Positions 49,301 through 60,900 of a DNA stretch of 64,000 nucleotides are shown here, one piece after another. The stretch spans positions 1,551,603-1,615,602 of the forward strand of contig VWZX01004666.1 of assembly GCA_013399015.1 (NCBI GenBank). The letters are read 5' to 3'. The notes beneath the pieces are model-generated. The model was not told the DNA's origin and searched no databases. It saw nothing but the letters and a program-made list of their open reading frames with translations. Source of the DNA: Galbula dea (taxonomy: Eukaryota > Chordata > Aves > Piciformes > Galbulidae). The position numbers were made by a program, and so were the translations under genes. Every line of letters starts with the position of its first letter. Positions within the stretch are counted from its first letter, which is position 1.

Positions 49301-52300
49301 TGATCTGGGCAATACTGTTGTCTGCAGATAGATTGAAGATATGCTTCAAAGTTTGAATAGGTCTTTGAGTGAGACTTGATGGCTGGAGATGAAGAATTAA
49401 GTTTTCTTCATCTGCCATATAGCCTCAAGAGAAACTCAAAGAAATATTTTATGCTTCTGCTTCTTTCAAAAACATATATGTGCTGTTTGCTTTTAGCAGA
49501 AACATAAATGGATAAATCAGTAAATGGCCTCATGAGATTAACATTCAATTAATGGATGATTTCCTTTATACAAAGATTTTTATTAGCATTGTGATTATGG
49601 AGAATAATTAGTCATAGAAGTCTATACTATCATCAAGTTGAAGAACATGACTGGATCTAATTAAAGCTAGTATGAAGAATTGGGCATTGCATTTTGACAA
49701 GGATGGCAATGCAAAATCCCATGCCGTTGTGAAGAATGAGCTTCAGTGACATCATGTGGTCAGGACTCACTTTGTTACATTTGAAAGAAGGCATTTTTAA
49801 AACCTAAGAATGAAGACATACTGCTTTTTGCAAACCATACCTGTGAAATGTGACCATGTAACCCATGGCTGTGGCATGCTGTCTGCAGACATAGGAGATC
49901 ACAGTAATGATATGGACCTCCTGGAAAACTTGTGATGAGAAATTAGAGAGAAGCCGAAGAAATTCAGTTTCCTTGTGTTTCATAAGGTTGTTCTTCAGTT
50001 CAAGAAAGAGCTAAAACTATTCTCCTAGACCAAGGAATGGCCAATTGCAGAAAAGCAGCAGTCCATTTGCTAATGGTCCTCAGAAATGTGATTTTTATCA
50101 TTGGAATACTGGAAATAATTCCTGCCTACACTTGTAGAGTGAGTCAAAAACATAGTTAGGTACAGCAAGTTGTTGTTATTCACAGATGTGAAGAAGATAT
50201 TTAAGGTAAAGTTATCATTAATTTCTGTGGAATTCCCAGAGGCCTACTACTTCTTTGGATGAAATACCTGCCAAGCTTTGACTCACTGAGGGTTTTCATC
50301 CCTCTTAATGAAACTGTGCTTATACTTCTTTTAGAAATCTTTCAGGTATTAAAAAACCCCCCCTTTGTGATGTTGATACAATGCAAATGAGATTGTAATA
50401 AAGGAAGTGACATGAGCAGGTACATAAGTAGTTCAGATAAAATCACTGCCCATAGCTGAATCCAAAACTTCTTTTGATGGTTAGAAAGGCTTAGGTCAGA
50501 ATTTTATTTTTTTACCTCTACTTTTTAATTTATTTTTTTTACCTCTAGAAAATGTCATAAAGGACAGTCTTCAGCCTATTAGGAGGTACCAAGTAGGGTT
50601 CATGGGGAATAATCTTACAAATAAAGTATGTAGATTTAGTGGGCAGTTTTGTTTAGCAGCTCATATTCCAAGTCATAGAAGAATATGCCCAAAGAATTTG
50701 ATTGCAAGGAAATGAATATATCCCAGTTATAGTGAGAGAAAGATACTAATAATTAATTATATTAATAAATAATACTAGAAATAAATTATCTTAGTATTTG
50801 TTGCTTCTTCAGAATTTTTCTTTTGCTGTGCATGGATTTGATACAAACTATCAATTGTTTTTGTAGATGAATAATGGAAATCATCTGATGAAACCAACTT
50901 TAGTAGTCTGACAAAGACAATCACCTGAACATCCAAAAAAGGTTGACTTCTACCTTCAACTTTTACACTGATGTTTTTCTTTGTATCTAAAGAATATAAT
51001 GCTGCTGGCAATTTGAGTGAATTTTGCATCGTTTTGTGTAGGTTGCTACTGCTGCTGGATGTTTGCAAGTGCATCTCTAATATGCATTTAGAAGTTCTGA
51101 AAAATTGAATTTTTAAACATTTTGTCTGTACTCTAAACAGCAATTGTTGCCATCAGCTATTTTTTATCCCATGTTTTACTCACAGATCTCCAAGGAAAAA
51201 TTAATATTTTCAACTTCTGTGTATCAAGACAGAAAGGTTTGAAAGACAAAATTAGATGTCTAGAAATACCACTCATTTCCAAAATAGTTGATATTAAAAT
51301 CTATGTGAAAGTGGTGAAATGGTGAAACAGATTTTGAAGCTCACAACCCAGTAAATTCTGAAAATCTGCTTTTTTGTGTTTAGATGGAAATTTCAGTGAC
51401 TTGATAACACAGCAACTGCAAGATAAGCTTGAGGTGTGAAACAACTTTCTCTCCTCTAATTTTTTTTTTTATTCATTTTTTTTTTTTACAACTCCTCCTT
51501 ATTTTATTCAGGTGCATTTGCAGTCAGAAGCCTCTTATCAAATGTGTGCTTATAGTTGAAAACGACACACCTGCCCAGTATCTATGGCAACAAAAGCTCT
51601 CTTCAATCTCAGACTTCATGGTGCTCTTTTCTACCTTTATATCCCCTGGAAGAATAGATAATAACAAGTATTTTTAGCAGTTTGTTTTAATTTCTGTTGC
51701 CATTTCTTTGTAAATTTTCTGTAATTATCTGAACATCTTGCCATTGTAAGCTTTTCTCCAGTGGTTATAGTGGATTAATTTTTGTGAAGGTGCAGGGGGT
51801 TTGTTTTCCTCCTTGAGAATACAATTAAAAATGCAAGAATTGGTAAAATAAATATTGCCTTTTTATAATAGAAGAATGCCAATGCATAACAGATAATATC
51901 TATAACTGCATCAAAGAATTCTACTTCTGATTCTGACATATGAAACTGCAGGTCTGTAGGGAAATTGCTTTAATCAAAATGATAAATAAACTGTACTCCA
52001 TTTTTTTATTATGGAGAACTGCTCCAATATACTAAGCTCTTTCCTCCTCTTGAAACTGATGAACAGAGAGGGCTTAGGATCTCACAGTATCAGGTGGCCT
52101 GGATCACTCCACAATGAATCAGCACACCGTGGAAAATGCTCAGATTAATAACTTGCTCTTTATTTATGCACCCTGACAATTTATTTTTTTTAAAAAGGTC
52201 TGTTTTTCCTCTTAAAACCTCTCTCACTCTTTTCAGAGTTAGCTAAAGGAAAGGGCTTAAGTACCATCTGTTTTGCCTGGTTCTGAGATTCTTTCAGTGA

Positions 52301-52675
52301 AGTCAGAAGACAGTTTGGGCATATTTTGAGTTTAAATGGTATTGTTTGTACGTTCTTTTAAATCAAGGTGAAGAGACAAGTCCCCCTGTGGAGTTCAAGA
52401 ATCACTTAGCAAACCAGATCCTTGTCAGAAAACATAACAATATTCTTTCTTTATAATGCACTCTATTCAAGGCTGCCTTTCATAAGACTACCCATGACAT
52501 AAGGCTGCTATTCTTCAGTTCCTCCTGCTCTCCTACTTCTCATTTGACAAGCCCCTCCCAACAAGTGCAAAACCCTTCACTTCTAAGAACAGTCTTTCTA
52601 TTAAATGTGATGTAATACTAATCTATGTCCTACTTATGAAACCTCATAGACATAATATACTTCACAAAGGTCTGT
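46346..52675. other. Non-coding sequence, unexplained open frames
   Basis: No gene is supported. 46350-47060 could hold undetectable N-terminal remains of the hAT element, but nothing convincing was read. Open frames on both strands at 48835-49183 (up to 96 codons) and a 122-codon minus frame at 50775-51143 match no family I recognise. AT-rich and homopolymer patches lie at 50485-50545, 50740-50790 and 51460-51490. Confidence 0.45.
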
Positions 52676-52775
52676 GGGTCAGATTTTGTCCCTAAGAACA
52701 GCCATGTAAATCTCAGAGAGTTCACTGAAGTTACTGTAGATTTATACTTGTGTAGCACAGCAGTGATCTGCTCTA
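52676..52775. repeat. Possible ancient palindromic amniote repeat
   Basis: The segment has GGGTCAGATTTTGTCCC, CATGTAAATCTCAGAGAG, TTCACTGAAGTTACTGTAGA and TTTATACTTGTGTAGC, and ends in CAGTGATCTGC. It resembles a palindromic repeat common in turtle and crocodile genomes. That repeat has arms like 'gggccagattctg' and 'cagaatctggccc' and internal arms like 'gtgtaaatc-ggagtaactc' around a 'ttgaagtcaatgg' centre. The imperfect self-complementarity (CAGATTT and GTAAATCT against AGATTTATAC and GATCTG) is visible here. The element class is not certain; a non-autonomous DNA transposon is likely. Confidence 0.45.
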
Positions 52776-54470
52776 TTTGATACATAATTCTATAACCACT
52801 GCATGATTTTAGTATGAAGGTGAGGAAAGTGATGATTTATTATTTTATTCTCGTTACAGCTCGCCAAATTTGGGTACACAATGCCCTGGGATTTATGTGA
52901 TGTTTTAAGGAAAGAAGAGTTTCTGAAACAGTATTACTGAAATGCATGTTTTAAATTGAGCCTGTAGAGTTTTGCAAATTAAGGTGAATAACTTGAATGC
53001 AGCTGTGAAAAGAAAATCTGAAGGGAGATTCAAAAAGTAATGTGGTCAAAGTACCTGACTGAGAGAACAAACTTTGCATCTTTTTCTTCGACACCTATGT
53101 CTCAGCAAGGTTACATTTAGAAGAGACCTGATAAGGGATATTGTGACATTAGAAAAGCAAAATAATGGCTGAGAGAATTCACATCTGCAAATAGCCTCTA
53201 ACCTTGCAGCTTAGACTCTCAGCTGAGAGATGGAAGGAAAATTTGAAATTTGTTTCCTGTTTGGCTTCAGAGCAGTGATGATATCCAGTGAAGATTTTCC
53301 TGAGATTTCCTGAGTTCGTGGACCAAGGTCTGGTAGACTTCAGTTAGTTTCTTTAGGCTAAAGAAAAACTACGTTGAAAACAACAGACCTTCTAACCTAC
53401 TCTTCTGTTCATCTATCTGGCTGGGAAATCAATAAGTTGCACATCTCTGTTGCACATATTTTAGGTCTTTTATTTCTTTTCTATCAATCAGGCTTGCCCA
53501 TTGTAGTTTGTAGTGTATGCAACGACTGTAGAGAAAAGGGTCAGGGCTGAACTGTACTTGCATAGAGTTGGGCATGTTTGCATAGCACTCAGCTGCAAGG
53601 AATCCATAGCTGGCAAAAGTAGGACTTCATGATGTCAGTGTTGTAGCAGTGTCCTTCTCTCTTTTTGGTGAGCAATTTAGCTCGTGTGGTGGCTGTTGAA
53701 GGCAGAATAGGTCAGGCAGGGGAGCATGGATATTGTGCTTGCTTCCTGTGAGGAAACCTCTGTGTTCTATCCAGCCTATTCTTCAGATGTGAACAGCATT
53801 GACTACCATCTGATGCTTAACGTCTGGAATTTGGTGACCTTTGAAGGGTTGACCTTCTTGTGGAGGTTAACCTTAAAGACTGAAGAGCAGAAATATTTTG
53901 TGCATATACTGTGAGTGAACATGCATATGTACATACATAGAAATATACATTTATAACTGTATATTTTTATAATATCTACATAGACTGCACTGTATCACTT
54001 TAATTTCTGCTTTTGAATTACAAAGTCCATGGAGGGTAGTCATATCAGGGAGCAGAGGTCAAAAATATTAATAGGATTGTTTAATGTTACAAAAGAGTGA
54101 TGTTTTTGAAGGTTATTTTAATATCCTAGTCCATAGTCGTATCACCACGGTGTCTTCATGTAATCAAGTTATACTTAATAAAATATAGTGCTGAATACTC
54201 AAAATTAAAATGAAGATGGAATAGGAGAGGAAGACTGTGATAAGGAAAGTTGTCATCATCATTTTATCAGATAACTTCTGAATAATGATGAGGCTCCACA
54301 TAGGCTCAGTGGCCTTTTGCACGGAGGTCATCCAGAGATAACATGTCCTTCCCCATCACTATTTCATTTATCTGTTTATTTTCAATTTTCTTACAGAGCT
54401 GGCATGAGTTTGAGGCCATGAGGCTTACTGCTTGGAGGAAAATAAATTCTCTCTGTTCAAAATAAGAGAT
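52776..54470. other. Non-coding unique sequence
   Basis: No gene or repeat is recognised. Short TA-rich stretches occur at 53915-53990. The largest open frame is 62 codons. Confidence 0.5.
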
Positions 54471-54700
54471 CACAGAATAATGCCAGTTAGAAGGGACCTT
54501 GTGGAAACCCTTTTGTGGAAAATGGAACTTAGATCAGATTGTCTAGCACCCTGTTAATCTGCATCTTGCAAACCTCCAGAGATGGGGAGTCTACTATGTC
54601 CCTGAGGAGGAAGTGAAACTGGAAGAGCTATCCATTTTTCCCCACCTCTGAAGCGTGGATGTAAATACTCTTTCTTGAAAAAGCTGCTTGAGAGAAACTC
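54471..54700 (-). mobile_element. Diverged CR1 LINE 3' fragment
   Basis: The left edge CACAGAATAATGCCAGTTAG, then AAGGGACCTTGTGGAA, is a CR1 tail seen from the minus strand ('cacagaatcacagaat...ggttggaagggacct'). Further right, CTAGCACCCTGTTAATCTGC, AAACCTCCAGAGATGGGGAG and TCTACTATGTCCCTGAGGAG correspond to the CR1 'gagaaggagactccacaacctct' region. The copy is clearly older than those at 44080 and 63203. The right limit is uncertain and could be as near as 54625. Confidence 0.7.
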
Positions 54701-57700
54701 CTTTCTTACTCAGTCACTCTCTACATCCAAACAAGACAGCAATCCACAAAGAAATTTGTAAAGAAGACAAAAATGAGTTGGGAAGCAGCTGAAGGCTGGG
54801 AGAACAAAGGAAATGATATTTCTAAAGGGAAGAGAATGTGATTGCTCAGGAAATAATTAGACTTGTTACTTAATAAATAGTGTTTCTTCTATTTATTATG
54901 CAGTTAGAGCTTGTTTGGTGTCTGCGAGGAAATAATTGATTTGACTTTTAACAGACACTTAATGAGTTATAGAATAGCTTAGAAATCTTCACACTGTGAA
55001 TGGAATTGTTTTCACAGCTGATTTGTGAAATTTGTGAAGACAGACCCAGAGTTCTAAAACCAAAAGTGAGCTCCTCCTACATGAAAGGTTTATTTGGATC
55101 ATTCTTCATGCTCAGCCCACTTGTAGCAATTGGATTAAACCTTCGAGATGAAATTTTTCTTCCTAAGCTTAAGGGTGTTTGAGCCTGAGGTGCTGTTGTG
55201 AGGTTCCCTTTGAAATTTTGTTTTACAAGTAGTTTCATGGTGATTGACAATATCACATCCTGATGCATAGAGGAAAATGATGGCATGCTAACTGCATTTT
55301 GGTGTACACTACATTTCTGAGGGATGAACTCGGAGCTATGAAATTAAGCTTCAGTATATAATTTTATCTTGGATTATTAACATGTTAATAGCACATAGAG
55401 TTTGGGGGCGTTTAATTGCATGGGAACTACAACATGCACTGAGTACTTCTGCTGCATTTCTGCTCTACTTTCAGCCTTGTTACTTTAAACAGGTGGGGTA
55501 AAATATCTCTTTCACATCCTTGAGGGCTTAAAACTAACCAGAGTAAAATGTGACTGTGGTCAGTTAGCAGGCTGTGAGTAAGTGTTGATTCTTTTAAAAG
55601 TAAAAGAAAATAATCTTTTCTCCCTAACTCCAAATGTAAGGGGAAAACTGGCTATGCAGTCTCTAAAGTAAAGGTGGGGATTTTATCCCCTTTCTCCCAG
55701 CTCATCGAGGCTGATTTGTAACAGATAGACTGTAAATTTTGAGGAATATCTATAAAGACTGAGGTTGCTTTTGCAGTATTTGATAAGAGCTTCTGTGGTG
55801 ACTAGATAAATGAAAAAAAATGTTTTTTCTTTCTTTATCCAGTATTAATATGTTGCACATGATTCCATAGATGTTACACATCTCTGTAAGTATATACTTT
55901 TAACCAGAGACCAGTTATTGTGATGTGCTTTTATTGTTACAGCATTCAAGGACCCAAAGGCCATTGTGCCAAACACTGCTCAGACTCATAAAGAGTATTT
56001 ACATAGGCTAGGGACAACTCATGTCTTTGGTCTCCAGTGACCAATGGCTTACTGGTATCCAGTGAGTAGGCACAAATCCAGGCCATAGGAAGGAAGCAAA
56101 CATTTGCAGCAGTAGGACACTTTCAACATTTGCAACACCTAACTTAGGAAATAATGGACTTCTCCAGCCTGAAACCTTTAATCAGCCTGACGTATTTTGT
56201 AAAAATGTGTTATTCCATCAAAAAATTTTAGGTTTGATCAGAGCTATGGAGTGATAATGTGCACTGTGGAAGGCTAGGTAATGTTTTAGAACACAAACCC
56301 AAACCATACAACTTCTATTGTGTTTACAGTTGGAATATATCACCCCTTTTAACTGCTCTTTTCTACAGAATAACTAAAATTTTCTTTTGGGTAAGATGAG
56401 GGCCAGAAATGAACAGAGTAGTGCAGCTGGTGGGTTATAGATAACACAATCATAAAAATTAAAGTTATACTTCAGGTAATTAGGAAGTTTACTTATTCTA
56501 TCATTAATTGTGCAGCTGTTTAATTTAAATATAATCTGATTCAAAGTGTTAAAGTTTACTCCAAGATGAACACTACTGTTTTCCCTGCAGTCTGCAACAT
56601 TTTGCCAGGGAAATATAAAATCTGGAAATCAAAAGAAAACACCATTTTTTGTTTGCAAAATTACATGTTATGCCTATGTGTAATTTTTTTTTTTTTTTAA
56701 TAAAAGGAACTTGAAGTAATGCAATTATTTCTCCTGGGAAAAACCCTCAGGAGCAAGTTGTACACAGTAATTATGATTTTAGACTGAGCTGACATCTTTA
56801 CTAAGTTCTGCGTTATCTTACCCTATATTAAGTACATTCAGTTTTTGAAGTGGGTGTTTCAAATGTCTTCTCTTAATTATCACTGTGTAACTGAAGAAAA
56901 GTACAAACTCTCAGCCCCATAAATGGGAAGACTGTTTTGAGTTGGTTTGTTTTGATATTATGTTTCACATATAAATCATGTAGACACATCTGCGACTGAA
57001 GTGGGGATAAGCCTCCTGCTGTTATCTTATTTCTTAATTGTAGGCTCTCGTTTTCCAAGGCAAGTGTTGACTTGGTCTTTTCCTTATCCTGCCCTCCTCT
57101 CCTTACTTGCAAAGCTGCTTATATTTTAAACCTATCTAGGCAAAGCAAGCCATAAAAATGAATGTCAGATTTGTTTTTATTCAGAAACTATTTTCTTTAG
57201 CAGCACATGTAGGCTTGCTCAATGTTTTTCCTTTTTCACACTAGAGGCATAGAAATGCCTCCTCCAGATAACAGAAGGAGGCAGGTGTTATTGAGAATAG
57301 TCTTTGTAAAGTGGAGCCATTATTAAAAATACTTTCAGATAAATGTCAGTCTTTGTACTTTCTGAAATTTAACACACATTTCAAATTTTTCTACTTGTTC
57401 TACTTGAGTATTTGTGGTGTGAAGGCCTCTTTGAAATGAGCCAGCAGGGTACAAAACAGAGCTGCTTCTGCTGTGTTGCTACTAGTCCTGAAGTCCCAGC
57501 CTGAGAAATCCTTGCAGGATTTTGGATCTAAGCTATATATTTTTCACCTACCTATAATATTTTTAGGAATAAAATCCTGTTGCAGTGTCTGTGGTTAGAT
57601 ACTCTTTCACCTTAGCACCTAGCAGTTGTTTGGAGCTTTCCATTTGATCATTGCACAATATTGTATGCCACTTCACTTCCAACTTTATGAAGTTAGATAC

Positions 57701-57892
57701 AGTTTCTTCCACTGGTGGAAAAACTAAGAAACAGAGTGGTTAAAGTAGGAAGGACTAATGAAACCAATAGCAGAAAGCTGATGCACTTGCAGTGAAGCTG
57801 TACTTCCCTCTCTTTGATTTTCTTTCCTGTTTATCCATTACCAGGGGTATAGGATTAATTGCATTTATAAATAATGTTTAATTTGATAATCT
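54701..57892. other. Non-coding unique sequence
   Basis: No gene or repeat is recognised. A T run followed by A-rich sequence is at 56686-56710. Open frames are at most 79 codons and lack recognisable domains. Confidence 0.5.
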
Positions 57893-58097
57893 CAGAATTT
57901 TACAGATATTAATTAGTTAAGACTAATAATAACAACCTGGGAAGCCAGGTTAGTGTTACTATTTTTGTTTTTCAGAAGAAAAGTGGGGTTCACAGAGACC
58001 ATATGGTTTTTAGCAAGGTTACAGAATGAATCCATGTCAGAATCAGGGCTGGAAGATGGGTTTGAACACTGAGCACTGCTCCTTTAATAGTGGCCAG
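57893..58097 (+). repeat. Ancient MIR-like SINE relic
   Basis: Blocks appear in MIR order. AGAATTTTACAGATATTAAT and TAGTTAAGACTAATAATAAC (like 'gctttacaaatattaattaattaagcctcac') come first, then CCTGGGAAGCCAGGTTAGTG (like 'cctgtgaggtaggtaagt'). Next is TTTTTCAGAAGAAAAGTGGG with TTCACAGAGACC (like 'ttttacagatggggaaactgaggcacagag'), then AGCAAGGTTACAGAATGAAT (like 'gcccaaggtcacacagctagt'). Last are TCAGAATCAGGGCTGGAAGA and TGGGTTTGAACACTGAGCAC. The shared block order over about 200 bp makes this the better of the two MIR-like relics. It is heavily diverged. The minus-strand frame 58043-58264 is a by-product. Confidence 0.65.
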
Positions 58098-60790
58098 TGA
58101 TAAACCAGCCTTAGCTCTGTGTCACAAATTTGAGAAAACATTTCTCCTGCCATACTATCTTGATTAATCGACTCTCGCTTGGCAGTACATGTGGTAGCAG
58201 TGTCTCTGAGTTCCAGTATCCTGTTTTGTGAACCTTTTAAAGGTCCATTTTGCACAGCTGTCATATCCTGTCAGTTATTTCATAACTAAGTCAAAAGTAT
58301 ATTTTGCATCCAGTTTAAATGTGCTAAATAAAATGGGGAAGTGTGAAATACAGGTGGATGAAAAAGTAAAGGTTTTACCTTGTAGACAGTACAGAAGAGA
58401 ATCTTCCAGATATGATAAATCTGTGCCTTTAGATGATTTATGTTGCAGTTAGCTGTGCATCCAGGCAGAGAAAAATTATTAGAACAGAACCTTAAAGTTT
58501 TGGAAAACAAACAAGAGATGAAAGTATTTGGAAACACAGAAACAATTCAGTCCTGGTAATCAAGAGTATTCTGAGAACAGAAAGCAAATCCAGAAGGCTC
58601 CAGACATAGAGAAACAGCAGGAATTTCCATAGGTTTAAAAGCACCACCTTCCCCAAACATTTCTGGATATGTTTCTACATAAATTGACTATATAGTCAAT
58701 TGTATGTGTTGCTGAAATTTATCTCAAGTTCTATATCTAGGACAAGAGGAAGAGTCAAATAAGAATGCGTCAGTTTCCGAATCATCTAAAAATACTATGT
58801 TAGAGGATAAATAGAAAGTTCAGAAATAGAAATTAGAGTACAGTGCTTTCAATTTCTAAGGCATATGTCTGTGAATTAGACACTAAATTCAGAAATCTAT
58901 TCTGCCTGATTTGAGAAACACTTAGAAATATTGTTGTAGTCTCCTGTGTATCTGTTAGACCAGCTACAGCAAATTACAACTAGAGTTTTGAGATATGCTG
59001 AAGACTGTCAATTTTCTTGAGTCTCCTTGCATCTGCAGAGTCATTTAGTGCATATTTTTCTGTATTTTTGCTACATTAGAAACCTCCACATTATTTAGAA
59101 TTACTCATATTTGTTTCTTTTTCCAGTTTTGATTTGTGAAGCTTTTAGGAGAATAAAGAAAAATAAAATAATAATAAAAAAAATACTGGACAATGAGCAA
59201 AGAACATCCTAGTTTTCCAACTAGTTGATAAATAATGAGCTTTCTTCCTAGTCATATTCTCTTATTTTTTTATATATTTGTCTGATGTAGATTAAATATT
59301 AAAACCAGTGTTTCACTTATAGCTTGAAATAATAGATTGGAATACTTCATTTTCTGCATTTAGATATATCCTTTTCATACAGTCTTCTCTGAGCATTGTT
59401 GTGGTCACTCTGTATGATTTGCATTGTGAAGACTGCAGTTTAAAACTGATCTTCTGTAACCCCATTTCAATTGCATGTATTCTCATTATCTGATATTTTT
59501 AATGTGCTCTCCAGAAAGCCAGTTTGCTTGGTCTGAAATTTTAGTACTGTCTTAAAGTTTGTATAAAAAAAGAGAGACTCTCCCAGTGGCAAGAGGCTGG
59601 ATAACCTAGAGAACTAACAAGAATTAAGAATTACCTGGCAGAGCACAAAAAGCTTGCTTTGAGTGCAGAGCGCAGGCAGAAATCTATAGGCAGAACAGCT
59701 CTCAATGTACAGTTGGGTTTCACTCCTCCTCTTGGATCCCAGAACTGTGTGAATCAAATTACCTCACTTCTCTTGTCTAGACAGACTTTTACCTGGGTTT
59801 GTTCAAGGAGCTTTTCCTCAGGCTTCACGATGCTTATAGCAGTGATACTCTCAAGCCTGCAGCCATACAGAATCTGTAATAAAAAGAATGAGATGCTATG
59901 GCCCTGGGAATTTCCCACACTGTAAACCATACAGGCAAGTAGGTGTAAACCCTTGAGAAAACGCTTGTGGAGGCTTCTGCAAATTAATCCTACAGGCTTT
60001 GTGCCACTGTACTTAAAAAGTCTTGCCACTGGGAATAGCACTGGGACTGGTGTTTTCACCCAGACTGCAAGCCATCGTTTAAAGTGTCATTTTACATCCT
60101 TTTTACTTGGTAGCACCTTGAGCAATATATATTTCATTGAATTTAATAGTTTGCTTTCTAGCTGTTGCAGAATTTGCCAAACAGTTCATTAAAAAAGTAT
60201 TTTAAGAAGTTGCTGGTCTTGAGGAAAGTTCGTGGCTTGAAAGATATAAGGTTGTTTCTTGAGTAGAAGGTAAATTTTGCTGGGTGTTTGTGCTAAAATT
60301 ATCCACAGCAAAACAGTTAATAATAGTAACATCAGGGAGATAAAAAGTGCAGTTCACACAGTTTAGAATTATCATCTCTACCTGTTTGTAGACCTGGGAG
60401 GATATTCACTGTGTTGTATTATATTCCTTTCATATTGCTAAGATGTTAGAAGTTGTAGAGAAGAAATACTTTATCATTATCATGCTGATTTTGTAGCAAA
60501 GGGGAAGAATCACAGAGTGCTGAAATACCAAGATTTGGGCAAGAACAACAGACTGAATTAAATGGAAAAAAACCAGACTGTAACATGGAGACATCTGTAA
60601 TTACAACATGTCCCTTTCACATGTTTCCCTCTGCCTGCTTCTGGATAGCTTTAGGAGAGTGTTTTTAAGGTAATTTAGGAATGTGCCCGGGTCCTACCTT
60701 TTTTGGACTAAATATTTTTGAGCCCTTCATACAGTGCTGGACCATTCACCATGGGACTCCCATTTACATCTTTACATTGTTTTACAGATA
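58098..60790. other. Non-coding unique sequence with one strong palindrome
   Basis: No gene is supported. A perfect 20-bp palindrome at 58682-58701 is listed separately. Overlapping frames at 59659-60192 on both strands (88 plus, 101 minus, 79 plus codons) have no recognised domain. An A-rich patch is at 59155-59185. Confidence 0.5.
58677..58707. repeat. Near-perfect inverted repeat (hairpin)
   Basis: AATTGACTATATAGTCAATT at 58682-58701 is a perfect 20-bp palindrome. Flanking ACATA (58677-58681) and TATGT (58703-58707) extend the pairing to 15 bp per arm with one unpaired G at 58702. No loop separates the arms, so as RNA it would need a few unpaired bases at the turn. No function is indicated by the surroundings. 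Confidence 0.8.
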
Positions 60791-60900
60791 TGCCTAAACC
60801 TATTTTTTCATTAATTGGCTTGTAAGCTTTTGTGGCAGGCACCAACTCATTGTTATGTCTCTGTACAATGCTTATTCCAATGGGATAATTGCTTATTATT
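60791..60900 (+). repeat. Ancient L2-type LINE 3'-end relic
   Basis: The segment reads TTGGCTTGTAAGCTTTTGTG, GCAGGCACCAACTC, ATTGTTATGTCTCTGTACAA and TGCTTATTCCAATGGGATAA. It parallels the L2/MIR-type end 'gattgtaagctctttggggcagggac', 'ttgttatgtgtttgtacagtgcctagcacaatgggg'. It is the second copy of this type after 14725-14905, and less well preserved. Confidence 0.55.
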
